DNA of 64,000 nucleotides from positions 1 to 64,000 of the forward strand of contig NZ_JACKZC010000013.1 in the NCBI RefSeq assembly GCF_014212495.1, written 5' to 3'. Made by a program: the position numbers and the translations under genes. Under the pieces are notes generated by a model that was not told the origin of the DNA, searched no databases, and saw only the letters and a program-made list of their open reading frames with translations. Positions 6,939 to 14,948 of this stretch are shown one piece after another; the stretch's first letter is position 1; every line of letters begins with the position of its first letter. Source of the DNA: Pontibacter sp. Tf4 (lineage in GTDB: Bacteria > Bacteroidota > Bacteroidia > Cytophagales > Hymenobacteraceae).

Positions 6939-8842
6939 GGTCTGTCATTTGAGATGGCCCCTTCGTTATACTCCTCTAACTCCTCGAAAGCCTTTGTGTA
7001 TTCTGTAATGATTTTAGAATAATAGATTGATATTGGAACTGATCTAGAGTTGAAACCTCTCCAATTTGCACCCGATAAATTCAGTACATCCTGAAGGTAA
7101 TCCCGACTATTGGGCTCACTATTATCCGTAAGATTCAGAAACTCTAAGTGAACCGGGTTGGACAATCTCTTATCAACCACCTCTTTACCGTAGAGAAGTC
7201 CTTCGAACCATATGAGAAACTCTCTCTTAGAAAGCTGCACGTAGCTACTCTCATAGGGAACTAAGGTATTATGGCTGCTATAACCAAAGAACTTGTTATC
7301 CAAGTTAATTTTTATGGCTACAAAGTTCATCTGTTTAACTTGCTCTACAGCCTGAGTTAAGGCCTTTATTTCAGACCGTTTAATTTTGAAAGGGAGATGT
7401 AATACGCAAGTTTTATAGCTATCGAATTTACCAGACTGTAAAAGGATGACTAGATTTTTCTTCAACTGCTCTAAGTAAGATTCTTCTTCAACAGCTTCAG
7501 CCAAAATATCTAAACTTTTGTAGAGCCCGCTTGAGTCCAAGCAAACTGTATAAGCAAAATATTTCGTGGTCTTTTTTGTTTTAGGATCTCTTTTGTGTGA
7601 ACTGCCTATCCCCAGTATCAAGCAGTTGCTGTTATTTGGCTTTACTAGCCAAGGAATGCCTCCCAACTTTGAGAATATCTGCAACGCAAGATTAGATGTC
7701 GACCACTTAAGGGCATTTTTAGCGCCAAGTTTCCTGTAATTTACCACCTGCAGTGCAATATTCTCTTTTATAAAATGATACTTCAAAAAGTAGTAATTCT
7801 CTGATGCTGTTTCATCCTTGTCTTCAGATGAGTAATCTTCAATGTAGATACCTATAAACTTTGTTTCGGGGCTCTGTCGCTTAAAGTCTTTGACTTTTTC
7901 TACAGCTTTAAGCAAAGCCTGTTTGCTGTAATCTTCAAGCTGTATACGTTTGACACTATCAAGTCCAAAATCAAGCTTAAACATGATCTCTAGTCCTGGA
8001 AATGTACCGGGGTTAAGTTTCCCAACTAGGCTCAAGTATAGATCATTCGCAAAGGACCTATATTTGTCTTCGAAAATAAAGATAAATTGCGTGCTTGCGC
8101 TCACTCGTTTATAGGGGCCGTAGTTTCTTATACCCTGAAATTGAGAGTAAGAAGTACTGCTATGATGAAACATGTATTCCTTTTTTCCTAATTGCATGCA
8201 CTGCATGGCACATAACGCGTGGCTTACTGTTATTTCCAAATCATCGGTGATCGGGAAACTCTGAAAGTCATTGTAAGCGCTTCGAAGAAAAGATTGTAAA
8301 AGACGGTATTTGTCAGTGTAATAGTTCTTGTTACTGTTACCTGCTTTATCTAAACTTAAGCTTAGCTTTTGTACTTCTTTATCAAAAGGCACATCTGCAT
8401 TTTTAATAAACTTATAATCAACAAGAAACCCATATTTACCCTTTGACTCTAAAAAATAGGGCATTAAAAATATGACTCTACGGCCATGGCTGAGCTCATC
8501 TAATGTAAACTCAATTCTATCCCCATTATATTTAGACTCCGCTAGATTAAACGGTAAAGATGAACTCTTTCGGAGTTGATCAATTAGTTTTACTGTTAAG
8601 AGCTTCTTCGTTAAATCGCGAGATTCTAAAAAGAACACATCGTAAGGTTCAAAACCTTCTCTTTGATGAAACGAGATCAAATATCCGGTTCTATCTCTCG
8701 AAGCATTTTTATCAGTTGGCAGTGAATATGTGTAGAGCGTGTCATCATTGACAACTGTATCTGTTCTCAGTTTTCTATAAACTCGGAATGAGAAGTCACG
8801 CTGCTCTATCGGTAAAAAGTTTAGCTTAATCTCTGCCATCAA
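6926..8842 (-). CDS. prokaryotic Argonaute, APAZ-like N-terminus fused to MID-PIWI, inactive slicer
   Basis: 638 residues. The N-terminal about 230 resemble the APAZ (N-L1-L2-like) module, with GFLVDYKF (138-145) and a LSLSLDKAGNSNKNYY element (160-175). MID starts near residue 232 (GIRNYGPYKRVSAS). PIWI has NLALQIFSKLGGIPW (384-398) and LILGIGSS (408-415), where glycine replaces the first catalytic aspartate, so target cleavage is not expected. The chain ends in RPWFL, as many Argonautes do. No PAZ domain fits in the length. It would use a guide to sense invading nucleic acid and activate the co-transcribed SIR2 protein. It may be a PAZ-less long-B form or a rearranged SPARSA-like system. 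Confidence 0.85.
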   Translation of the reverse strand: MMAEIKLNFLPIEQRDFSFRVYRKLRTDTVVNDDTLYTYSLPTDKNASRDRTGYLISFHQREGFEPYDVFFLESRDLTKKLLTVKLIDQLRKSSSLPFNLAESKYNGDRIEFTLDELSHGRRVIFLMPYFLESKGKYGFLVDYKFIKNADVPFDKEVQKLSLSLDKAGNSNKNYYTDKYRLLQSFLRSAYNDFQSFPITDDLEITVSHALCAMQCMQLGKKEYMFHHSSTSYSQFQGIRNYGPYKRVSASTQFIFIFEDKYRSFANDLYLSLVGKLNPGTFPGLEIMFKLDFGLDSVKRIQLEDYSKQALLKAVEKVKDFKRQSPETKFIGIYIEDYSSEDKDETASENYYFLKYHFIKENIALQVVNYRKLGAKNALKWSTSNLALQIFSKLGGIPWLVKPNNSNCLILGIGSSHKRDPKTKKTTKYFAYTVCLDSSGLYKSLDILAEAVEEESYLEQLKKNLVILLQSGKFDSYKTCVLHLPFKIKRSEIKALTQAVEQVKQMNFVAIKINLDNKFFGYSSHNTLVPYESSYVQLSKREFLIWFEGLLYGKEVVDKRLSNPVHLEFLNLTDNSEPNSRDYLQDVLNLSGANWRGFNSRSVPISIYYSKIITEYTKAFEELEEYNEGAISNDRPWFL

Positions 8843-8979
8843 TTTCAGTTCTTATTGAAGATATGTTTCTACTTGTTTTAATCCTTGTAAGGGTTAAGCA
8901 GATAATTGTGCCTCTAAATAGTTGCCTTTCCCCATAGCATTGCTAAGCATTGACTTTATAAGGTACACTTTTATTCACA

Positions 8980-10608
8980 CTACCTAGAGGTATACTCCAT
9001 CAAGGCCTTCCCTTTTTCGGTTGTGTAGTACTGTTGCTGTGGACTGCTCAACTTATCCTTGATTGTCCGGTCCAGTAGGCCTAGCTCAAGCAATGGATCA
9101 AAGTACCTTCTTGCGTTGTCTGTGTGGTTGGCTAATCCCAATCCTTGCTCCAGTATCTCTTTTCGCTTTACTGGCTTGGTTGCAAACTCTAGCACCTTCA
9201 TTAACTCCTCTCCTATTTCATTTACCATGCTCTCCAAATCTGAATTTGCATCTGCACCAGTAACATATCTGAAAGCTTCCACAATTTTATGTTTGTGCTT
9301 AGCTTGGTCGTTAGCTTGGTCGCTGCCTTGGTCGTTAACGACTAAGCTTGCACCTAAGAAAGCCTGATGGCAAAAGATCTCAACCTCAAAGAAAGAACGG
9401 CTGTCGTCAGTCCTGAAGGACGGCTCAGGGGAGCCGTTGGCATAAAGCGTTCGTTTGATGGTCGGTATGCCCGTCGCCCTGCCCTCTGTCAGGTCAAGTT
9501 CTTTCAGGAAATCGCCTAGTCGGCGGTTCCGGTAGCGCCGCGGCCTGATCCTGCCAGTGTCCAAGTCTTCCTGCCGGATAGAGCGGTCCGGACCACCGTA
9601 ATTCAGGATGACGATGGATGCCGGTGTGATGCGTATCTCGACCTGCTCCCGTACCTGGTAGTCCCGGTGATAAAGCGCATTGGCGATTGCCTCTTCCAGG
9701 GCGGCGTAGGGGTAGTTTGAGATACGGACCGACTCAGCCCTGCCCTGCTGCTTGATGACCTTTTCCTGAAGGAAATTCGTTTTGAGCAGGTCCAGCGTCC
9801 TGCGGATCATCGACGGCACAGGCCCTGTTATCCTAGGGAACTCCGTGAACTCCGGATAGCCCTCCCCTTTCGGGAAAGAAACCACATCCACCCAGGTGGC
9901 TGGGAAGAATCTGTCAGGCTGCTCGTTAAACATCATCAGGGCCACATTTTTGGGGAAACGATGCTCCGGAGGGCCTTCAATAAGTAGCATTTGCTCCAAA
10001 ACATCGACCTTATCCATCATCCCTGTCAAATTATGTAGCCTGCTGCCGACCTTCCTTAGATGATCTTCCACAAGCACCATAGAGATGTCGTCTAGGCTCG
10101 CCTGCGTGTTGGCGCGGTCATCGAAGGGAACCTGGTTGGCCAGGCTGATAAGCTCCTGCTGCGTCTCCTGGTCTGCCCTGACGGAGCTTGCGTATCGGCG
10201 CACATAGTAGGCATACCTCTTCTGGTTGGCGGTAACCTGCTCGGGCACTTCGTAGGGGCGGCTAGAGCCGCCGGGAACCCAGATAATAAGGATCTGCTGC
10301 CCATCCACTTCCTCTATGAATACCTTGGGGTTATAGATTGGCCTGATCAGGTTGTTGAACCCGATCATCTTCTTCTGTATTTCGGCAATTTCGGCAGAAG
10401 CCAGCCCTTTCACCGGGCGCTTTGCCACGCCGTCCTGCTCCACGATTCCCACAATGATGTAGCCGCCGCCGGCATTGTCAAAGTCATTGGCAAAGGCGCA
10501 GACGGATCGGTAAATGGCATCGGGGTTCCAGCCTTCCTTGAACTCAATGCGGTCTGACTCTACGGAGCGGTGGTGCAGCAGGTCTTCTATGTTTACGTGT
10601 AGCGGCAT
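8980..10608 (-). CDS. AlbA_2/Schlafen-like, HATPase_c_4 (RecG-like COG2865) putative DNA-binding protein
   Basis: 542 residues. The N-terminal ESDRIEFKEGWN...VCAFANDFDNAGGGYIIVGI is the Schlafen/AlbA_2 fold. The middle has ALEEAIANALYHRDY and NYGGPDR, typical of the fused HATPase_c_4 region. The C-terminus is a winged-helix segment after a low-complexity NDQGSDQANDQAKHKHK linker. Such proteins act as regulators or in defence loci. The role here is unknown. It is more GC-rich than the Argonaute gene and separated from it by 137 bp, so it is probably a separate acquisition. ATG at 10608 fits the family's usual N-terminus. Confidence 0.8.
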   Translation of the reverse strand: MPLHVNIEDLLHHRSVESDRIEFKEGWNPDAIYRSVCAFANDFDNAGGGYIIVGIVEQDGVAKRPVKGLASAEIAEIQKKMIGFNNLIRPIYNPKVFIEEVDGQQILIIWVPGGSSRPYEVPEQVTANQKRYAYYVRRYASSVRADQETQQELISLANQVPFDDRANTQASLDDISMVLVEDHLRKVGSRLHNLTGMMDKVDVLEQMLLIEGPPEHRFPKNVALMMFNEQPDRFFPATWVDVVSFPKGEGYPEFTEFPRITGPVPSMIRRTLDLLKTNFLQEKVIKQQGRAESVRISNYPYAALEEAIANALYHRDYQVREQVEIRITPASIVILNYGGPDRSIRQEDLDTGRIRPRRYRNRRLGDFLKELDLTEGRATGIPTIKRTLYANGSPEPSFRTDDSRSFFEVEIFCHQAFLGASLVVNDQGSDQANDQAKHKHKIVEAFRYVTGADANSDLESMVNEIGEELMKVLEFATKPVKRKEILEQGLGLANHTDNARRYFDPLLELGLLDRTIKDKLSSPQQQYYTTEKGKALMEYTSR

Positions 10609-10729
10609 AAGGTAAAAGTAACACCAACGGACCGGATGAGCAACTATTGAAGATGCGCATTTCAGAGTAGGCAGTAGTTTCGCTAGCCGCCGCTGCTACA
10701 GTCAAGGAAGGCGCCTAATTTCTGTAGCA

Positions 10730-10840
10730 TCACCCTGCTTTATTTACAGGGTCATTTGTGGGGTCACTTACAGGGTTATTTTCATTTAAAGTGTTACTAT
10801 CACTATAATCAGACAGCGCGAGCAGGAGATCTGGGGACGA
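10730..10840 (-). pseudogene. remnant of a second HATPase/Schlafen-type linker
   Basis: The reverse strand reads about 36 codons (PDLLLALSDYSDSNTLNE... NPVSDPTNDPVNKAG, stop at 10730). The NxPVSDPTNDPVN repeat is the low-complexity linker typical of the same COG2865-type proteins as the gene next door. Upstream reading is lost, so this looks like a deletion remnant of a paralogue. Confidence 0.45.
10746..10781. repeat. three 12-bp tandem repeats
   Basis: ACAGGGTCATTT, GTGGGGTCACTT and ACAGGGTTATTT in tandem. They correspond to the four-residue repeat units of the remnant linker read on the minus strand. Confidence 0.6.
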
Positions 10841-11076
10841 CAAAAAAGCGATGAAAATGAAGTTATCAAAAAAATGTTTGCCCCAGCCCCCTTTTTCTTG
10901 ATCGCCTGAGCGCGAGCGCCGGACGGATGGCGCCGCATCCGCAGTTTGCGTGATGCTTGGCCGGTAAGATCATGGAGCGGAAAAGGCGGTGGCGCGGTGG
11001 GAAAATGTACATGTTTACGGCCGGCACGGCCGTTGCGGACAAAGTCCGCCGCTGTCAGTGCGCATCGGAATTAAAG

Positions 11077-11117
11077 CATGTAAGTCACTGTGCGCCAAGC
11101 GCTACAAAAGCAGTAAC
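11077..11117. repeat. dispersed repeat, copy 1
   Basis: Shares catg-AA-TC-CTG-GCGCCAAGCGC-ACAAA-GTAAC with the copy at 11430-11467. The core CTGTGCGCCAA also occurs at 11271. Confidence 0.5.
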
Positions 11118-11429
11118 TGGTAACATTTGCAGCATTTTGTAATATGTGCAACAATTGCTGCCGGTTACAGCAAATGCGGAGCAAAAAGCGGTAACCGTTT
11201 CTGCAGCGGCGGCAGATCACCTCGCAATTCCGTACTTGCGGACTAACTAATTAGCAAATTTCCTAAATCGCTGTGCGCCAAAGCAATGCATGCTTCAATG
11301 GAGTCCGCATGCAGCAGGCAGGTTACCGCTAGAAAATACCGGTTACCGCTGTGCCGTTTGCGTCTGTCGCGGCGGCGTGAATGCGCAGAAACGGAACGCG
11401 GAACGGCCGCTTTTGCGGAAAGACAGAAA

Positions 11430-11467
11430 CATGCAACTCGCTGAGCGCCAAGCGCCACAAAGTGTAA
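11430..11467. repeat. dispersed repeat, copy 2
   Basis: Second copy of the element at 11077, with GCGCCAAGCGC and ACAAA conserved and small gaps between. Function unknown. Confidence 0.5.
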
Positions 11468-11685
11468 CGGCGGCACCACAATATGTCGTGACACCGCCGT
11501 AAACTGTCGCGCCTGCATTTTAGTCCGTAAGGGCGCGTATGCAGCGCCGCAACACCGCAAACCAGACTTTTTCGGTCAGTGCGGAATGCGCCGGAAGTTC
11601 CGTCAACCGCAATGCCAGGACGGAATCCGTGTTTGCGGCCGCAGCTACATCAAGAATCAGCCTTGCTAGCAGGGTTACTTCGCCC

Positions 11686-11743
11686 GTAACGTAAACTGTG
11701 GTTTACAAAAACCTGCTTCTTTGTAAACCACAGTTTACATTAC
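11686..11743. repeat. 24-bp inverted repeat (AAACTGTGGTTTAC arms)
   Basis: Left arm 11686-11709 and right arm 11720-11743, one mismatch, 10-nt loop. Long AT-rich arms without a T-run are more like an operator or mobile-element scar than a terminator. Confidence 0.6.
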
Positions 11744-11797
11744 GCTTGTGATGGTAAGCAGCAATCCGGCTACGCTTCAGCGCGGAAATATAGATCA

Positions 11798-11843
11798 AGG
11801 CATTTTGTCAAGTTTAACAACAGAAAAACTTGACAAAATGCCT
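11798..11843. repeat. perfect 18-bp inverted repeat (AGGCATTTTGTCAAGTTT arms)
   Basis: Left arm 11798-11815, right arm 11826-11843, perfect, 10-nt loop. It is the second long hairpin within 120 bp, with the same loop size as the one at 11686. Confidence 0.65.
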
Positions 11844-11870
11844 ATGTGCCAACCGTAGTCGGGCGCACGT

Positions 11871-11911
11871 TTTATCCGACATTTATCCGACATAAGCCTC
11901 CTTTATCCGAC
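11871..11911. repeat. three TTTATCCGAC direct repeats
   Basis: Copies start at 11871, 11882 and 11902, i.e. spacings of 11 and 20 bp, close to one and two helical turns. This is an iteron-like or operator-like cluster in front of the broken methyltransferase fragment. Confidence 0.55.
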
Positions 11912-12116
11912 AAAAGGCGGGCTGCTCGAACCGCATCCGGTCAACAGATAGGTTGACGGAGTGCGCCTTCCGGTCAACATATCCGTTTACTTTTCCGGTA
12001 CTTTCCGCCGCAAAGGGACTCCTTGTATCCAGCAAGCTCTATATTTTCTCCCGCTTTTTTCCTATACTGCATCCTGTAAAAGATCAGTCCACCGGAAAGC
12101 AAACGACAATACCCGC

Positions 12117-12530
12117 ATGAGCCTTGCCCCTACCCTAGCCATCCAAAACTTCATCGCCCGCTGGAAAGCTTCCGGTGCTTCGGAACGCGCTAATTACCAG
12201 TTGTTTTTAACGGAGCTGTGCGAGTTGCTGGGCGTTGAAAAGCCGATGCCGGCCACCGACAAGGTACACGAAGCCAACTATACTTTTGAGCGGCCTGTGG
12301 TGTTTGATGACGGTGAAGGCAGGACGAGCACCAACTTTATTGACCTTTACAAAAAAGACTGCTTTGTGCTGGAAGCCAAGCAGGGCGCCGACAAAGCAAC
12401 TATAACCGAAGCAGAACTACTGGGCGCTGAACGGGCAAAGACCAAAACCGGAACCGCCACCCGCGACACCCGCACCTGGGACCGCGAAATGAAAAAGGCC
12501 AAGGAACAGGCCCTACGCTTACTCTTTTAA
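12117..12530 (+). pseudogene. MmeI-like (type IIL) restriction-methyltransferase, N-terminal fragment
   Basis: From ATG 12117 the frame reads MSLAPTLAIQNFIARWKASG, ELCELLGVEKP, a YTFERPV... segment and GRTSTNFIDLYKKDCFVLEAKQG. This is the N-terminal helical/nuclease region of large combined restriction-modification enzymes that normally run to about 900-1100 residues. Here the frame stops after 137 residues (KEQALRLLF) and is followed by unrelated AT-rich DNA. The methyltransferase and target-recognition parts are gone. The frame also stays open upstream to 11961, but those residues lack family similarity. Confidence 0.75.
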
Positions 12531-12773
12531 TTCTGATAAAGTTTTACAAATCCACGATTACAAAAGGTTATGGTTATCTGTGCTGCTAGGTTCTACTTAT
12601 TAATAATAAAGACAACCTATAATCATTAACTGATATAAGACAGGCAGAGCACTTCGATTTGATGCACTAGCACGTTGCGACTCCAGCTATTAATGCAGCC
12701 TGCTAAATGTTAAATATTGTTCTTCTTAATATTTAAGTTTATCTGAGACTGTGATGTGGTGATACCAAGCAAT

Positions 12774-12796
12774 TTGTGCAAGAGGTGCTTGCACAA
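12774..12796. repeat. palindromic unit TTGTGCAAG-N5-CTTGCACAA, copy 1
   Basis: Perfect 9-bp arms with spacer AGGTG. It starts exactly 60 bp before an identical-arm unit at 12834. Both lie within the DUF1016 fragment. Confidence 0.65.
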
Positions 12797-12833
12797 CTGA
12801 ACCAGTTTCTGGACTTGCAGGTAATGAGCTATT

Positions 12834-12856
12834 TTGTGCAAGTAGACCTTGCACAA
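12834..12856. repeat. palindromic unit TTGTGCAAG-N5-CTTGCACAA, copy 2
   Basis: Same arms as the 12774 unit, spacer TAGAC. Related hairpin at 5695. Confidence 0.65.
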
Positions 12857-13130
12857 AGTCAGGCCAGGCTTCGGCAAAGGCGCGCATGTACTTTAAGTTA
12901 CGTGCCGACATGCCTTTCATATCCGGAAAAGCAGTTCTTGAATCAGTCGCTAGCCACTCGGTTACTTTTGCCACCACCCTTCCTGGTGCTGCTGTTGCAG
13001 AATGGCATGGGAGATCTTCCAGTATAGCTCCAGCATCTGGGCATTTACAGTAAGAACAGCCTGCACGCGGACTGCCTTGATTTCTTGTTTTAGCTGCTCG
13101 ACCAGCTCCCGGTTAGTTGTGCGTTTCCAT

Positions 13131-13519
13131 CTTTAACACCGTAGCCACATGCCAATTAAAGATAGAACAGGCGTGGAGTTGATAAGTTCTTCAAAGCAAT
13201 AGTTACTCCTGTTCATTTGTAAAGGTGTACTGCAAATTGGGACAATTGAAGCTCAGGTTATCAGCTTCGATAAAACAACGTAGGCTTATTTTACTTAAAG
13301 TAATACTTTAAATGAATACAGTATTACATTAGCAATGTATATGTTATATATTAGTATCTTGACCCTAAGCTGGTTCTACTCATCATATGAATAGCAGCTA
13401 AATTTAAAAGAGCCTCTAGATGCCAAATACTGCTATTCTGAAATAATTCCATAAATACTATATAATTAATCTGTAATAATTACGTAATTTGATAAATTTT
13501 AAGAAAAGCCTCCACCCCT
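13131..13519. other. AT-rich intergenic stretch
   Basis: No gene, strong hairpin or repeat identified between the DUF1016 remnant and the zinc-ribbon gene. It presumably holds the promoter of the latter. Confidence 0.4.
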
Positions 13520-14101
13520 ATGCCTAAATATAGCCGCGAAGAGTTTCCTGCAAACTCGATTGTATATGAGAAAGTCTGCCCCTATTGTAACCAAGACTTT
13601 TGGGCCAATAAACCCCGTGCTATTTACTGCTCGGATAAGTGTAGGGTATATGCCAATAAAGCAAAACGGGAAGCGGACATGCCCAAGGTCTTAGCTGGAA
13701 ATTCGTTGGAAGTAGAAGGTAGAAAAGGCTTGGAGCCTATGCTTGTTGGAGCAGGCAGAGACTTACGCTTGGTGTACTACAATCCTTACCGCCAAAAACG
13801 AAAGCAGTTAGACCCAGACGATACCTTTGGCAAAAAACACCTTAGTGGCGAACACCCAAGAACACTTGAAGAAGTGGTCGACTTTCATATGCTCCGCATT
13901 CAAGAGCATGAATACTATTACAAAAGTCTGAAAGATCTTTACTTAGCAGATTTCAATGCCGACAAGACAAAGCTAACGGATCGTGAACGGTATTTTCTGC
14001 AGGAAGAAAAATCAAAGGTAGACATGAACATTGTAGGCATTCGTAAGCGCATCCAACACATCCGAGAAAAAAGCCAGGATCCGGACTATATACCTTGGTA
14101 A
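13520..14101 (+). CDS. hypothetical protein with N-terminal zinc ribbon
   Basis: 193 residues. C20, C23, C37 and C41 (CPYCNQDFWANK...YCSDKCR) form a C-x2-C/C-x3-C ribbon of the kind seen in small nucleic-acid-binding proteins. The rest is charged and helical (residues 110-185, LEEVVDFHMLRIQEHEYYYK and a Lys/Glu-rich helix) with no membrane segment. It is the only plus-strand gene between the defence remnants and the cassette array and lies just left of the first attC-like site. No function can be assigned. Confidence 0.6.
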   Translation: MPKYSREEFPANSIVYEKVCPYCNQDFWANKPRAIYCSDKCRVYANKAKREADMPKVLAGNSLEVEGRKGLEPMLVGAGRDLRLVYYNPYRQKRKQLDPDDTFGKKHLSGEHPRTLEEVVDFHMLRIQEHEYYYKSLKDLYLADFNADKTKLTDRERYFLQEEKSKVDMNIVGIRKRIQHIREKSQDPDYIPW

Positions 14102-14163
14102 TGCCTTCGGCATCTGCTGCTGTGATAGTAGTATGGTTTTACACGTTAGATTCTTAGATGTCC

Positions 14164-14186
14164 AACAAAACGAGGGTTTTGTGAGA
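14164..14186. repeat. partial copy of the resolvase crossover-like site
   Basis: AACAAAACGAGGGTTTTGTG followed by AGA matches the site at 20570-20596 in the right half-site (GGTTTT-GTGAGA) and the central AAAACG, in the same orientation. The left half differs. It lies 4 bp before the first attC-like site. It could be the left junction of a segment moved by the serine recombinase. Confidence 0.45.
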
Positions 14187-14189
14187 TGT

Positions 14190-14257
14190 ATTTAACGGAT
14201 TGGTACATGAGGTTAGCGAGGCATCAGCCGAGTCTTTGCTCATGTACTGGGTTAGCA
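14190..14257. repeat. attC-like site 1
   Basis: ATTTAAC (R''-like) at 14190-14196, inner stem GTACATGAG/CTCATGTAC, imperfect central loop with GCATCAGCCGA, and GTTAGCA (R'-like) at 14251. It marks the 3' side of the first cassette gene. Confidence 0.65.
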
Positions 14258-14279
14258 AAGGATATTCTTCGTAGGTGAA

Positions 14280-14828
14280 TTAAAAAATCTTTTTGTCGAA
14301 CCTTCCCTCTGTGACACGTACAGTGCCACAACTTGGATGAGTTATTGTGAAGTCAAACTTACCAGCAATGATACCATTCTGGAGGTCCAGCTTTGTTATT
14401 TCCAGCGTGCCATCTACTTCTCCCTCATTCCCTTCGTACACACATTCCTCCCTTTCAAATAAAACACTTCCAGCCTGAGGGTTCCCCAAGTTATAGCTAC
14501 CTGTCCCATCCACTTGAGTCATAAATATTACCATAAATTCGTGAGAGTCGGGGTTTTCCTCTACCCGATATGCTCTGATAGAAATCGAACCTCCTTCGAA
14601 ACCAGTATCGAAAAGCACGTCCAGATTGGGTTGAAAGAAGCTCGTTCTACCTTTTGGCAACCACACCTTACCGTTTACCTTAGCCCCAAAGGTATTCTTA
14701 CCTTCCATAGTAGCCGCTGGAAGCACCTCTTTAGGATTTGCATCATCCTTTTTACAGGAAGAAAAAGACAGAAAGACAAAAGACAGAAAGACAATAAGGA
14801 AACGTAAGGGTAAAGCTTGTGTTTTCAT
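14280..14828 (-). CDS. cassette A: lipoprotein of unknown function
   Basis: 182 residues. Signal peptide with lipobox (FLSFSSCKKDD), cysteine near residue 25, then a soluble beta-rich domain (KNTFGAKVNGKVWLPKG..., FDTGFEGGSISIRAYR, VFEREECVYEG, KFDFTITHPSCGTVRVTEGR). The NTFGAKVNGxxW pattern is typical of small Bacteroidota outer-membrane-anchored DUF proteins. It sits between attC-like sites 1 and 2 with a 38-bp leader, and the complementary ends GTTAGCAAAG and CTTTGCCAAC bound the cassette. Exported and probably surface anchored. Function unknown. Confidence 0.7.
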   Translation of the reverse strand: MKTQALPLRFLIVFLSFVFLSFSSCKKDDANPKEVLPAATMEGKNTFGAKVNGKVWLPKGRTSFFQPNLDVLFDTGFEGGSISIRAYRVEENPDSHEFMVIFMTQVDGTGSYNLGNPQAGSVLFEREECVYEGNEGEVDGTLEITKLDLQNGIIAGKFDFTITHPSCGTVRVTEGRFDKKIF

Positions 14829-14865
14829 AAAGTATAGGTAAGAGTTACATATAATTTTTATTCTT

Positions 14866-14931
14866 TGCCAACGTGCTGGTATAGCAGAGGCGAGGCGTAA
14901 GCCGAAGCATGACTGCTATATTTGGTTGGCA
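14866..14931. repeat. attC-like site 2
   Basis: TGCCAAC at 14866 is exactly complementary to GTTGGCA at 14925. Inner stem TATAGCAG/CTGCTATA. Central GGCGTAAGCCGAAGCATGA. This is the most canonical site of the series. Confidence 0.75.
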
Positions 14932-14948
14932 TAGGTTTTTCTTCCTTT

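Larger units (their letters stand above)
10841..11640. other. GC-rich non-coding region with dispersed short repeats
   Basis: No supportable gene on either strand. The frames present lack family-like composition. The stretch contains three copies of a TCRCTGWGCGCCAA core (near 11085, 11268 and 11438), many GGTTACCGCT/GTAAC-like words and short inverted repeats. The base composition differs sharply from the AT-rich Argonaute genes. It looks like decayed, repeat-rich spacer. Confidence 0.5.
12726..13130 (-). pseudogene. DUF1016/YhcG-type PD-(D/E)xK nuclease, decayed N-terminal fragment
   Basis: Read on the minus strand with a frame change, the region gives RELVEQLKQEIKAVRVQAVL, LELYWKISHAILQQQHQEGW, then, after a frameshift near 12975, AKVTEWLATDSRTAFPDMKG and NLKYMRAFAEAWPDFVQ. 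This is the DUF1016 N-terminal domain found in proteins accessory to restriction loci. The fragment also contains two palindromic insertions (12774, 12834) inside the conserved FVQ...LAQ stretch. It ends at DKLKY, before the nuclease domain. Confidence 0.75.

Noticed and set aside
10957..11560. Short frames on both strands in the GC-rich spacer
   Set aside because: Caused by high GC and few stops. Arg/Ala/Cys-rich products with no family resemblance.
14868..14937. Hairpins between cassette genes as ordinary terminators
   Set aside because: They lack T-runs, share a core (CAGCCGAAGCAT) and their outer 7-10 bases pair across each gene rather than only within the hairpin, which terminators would not do.
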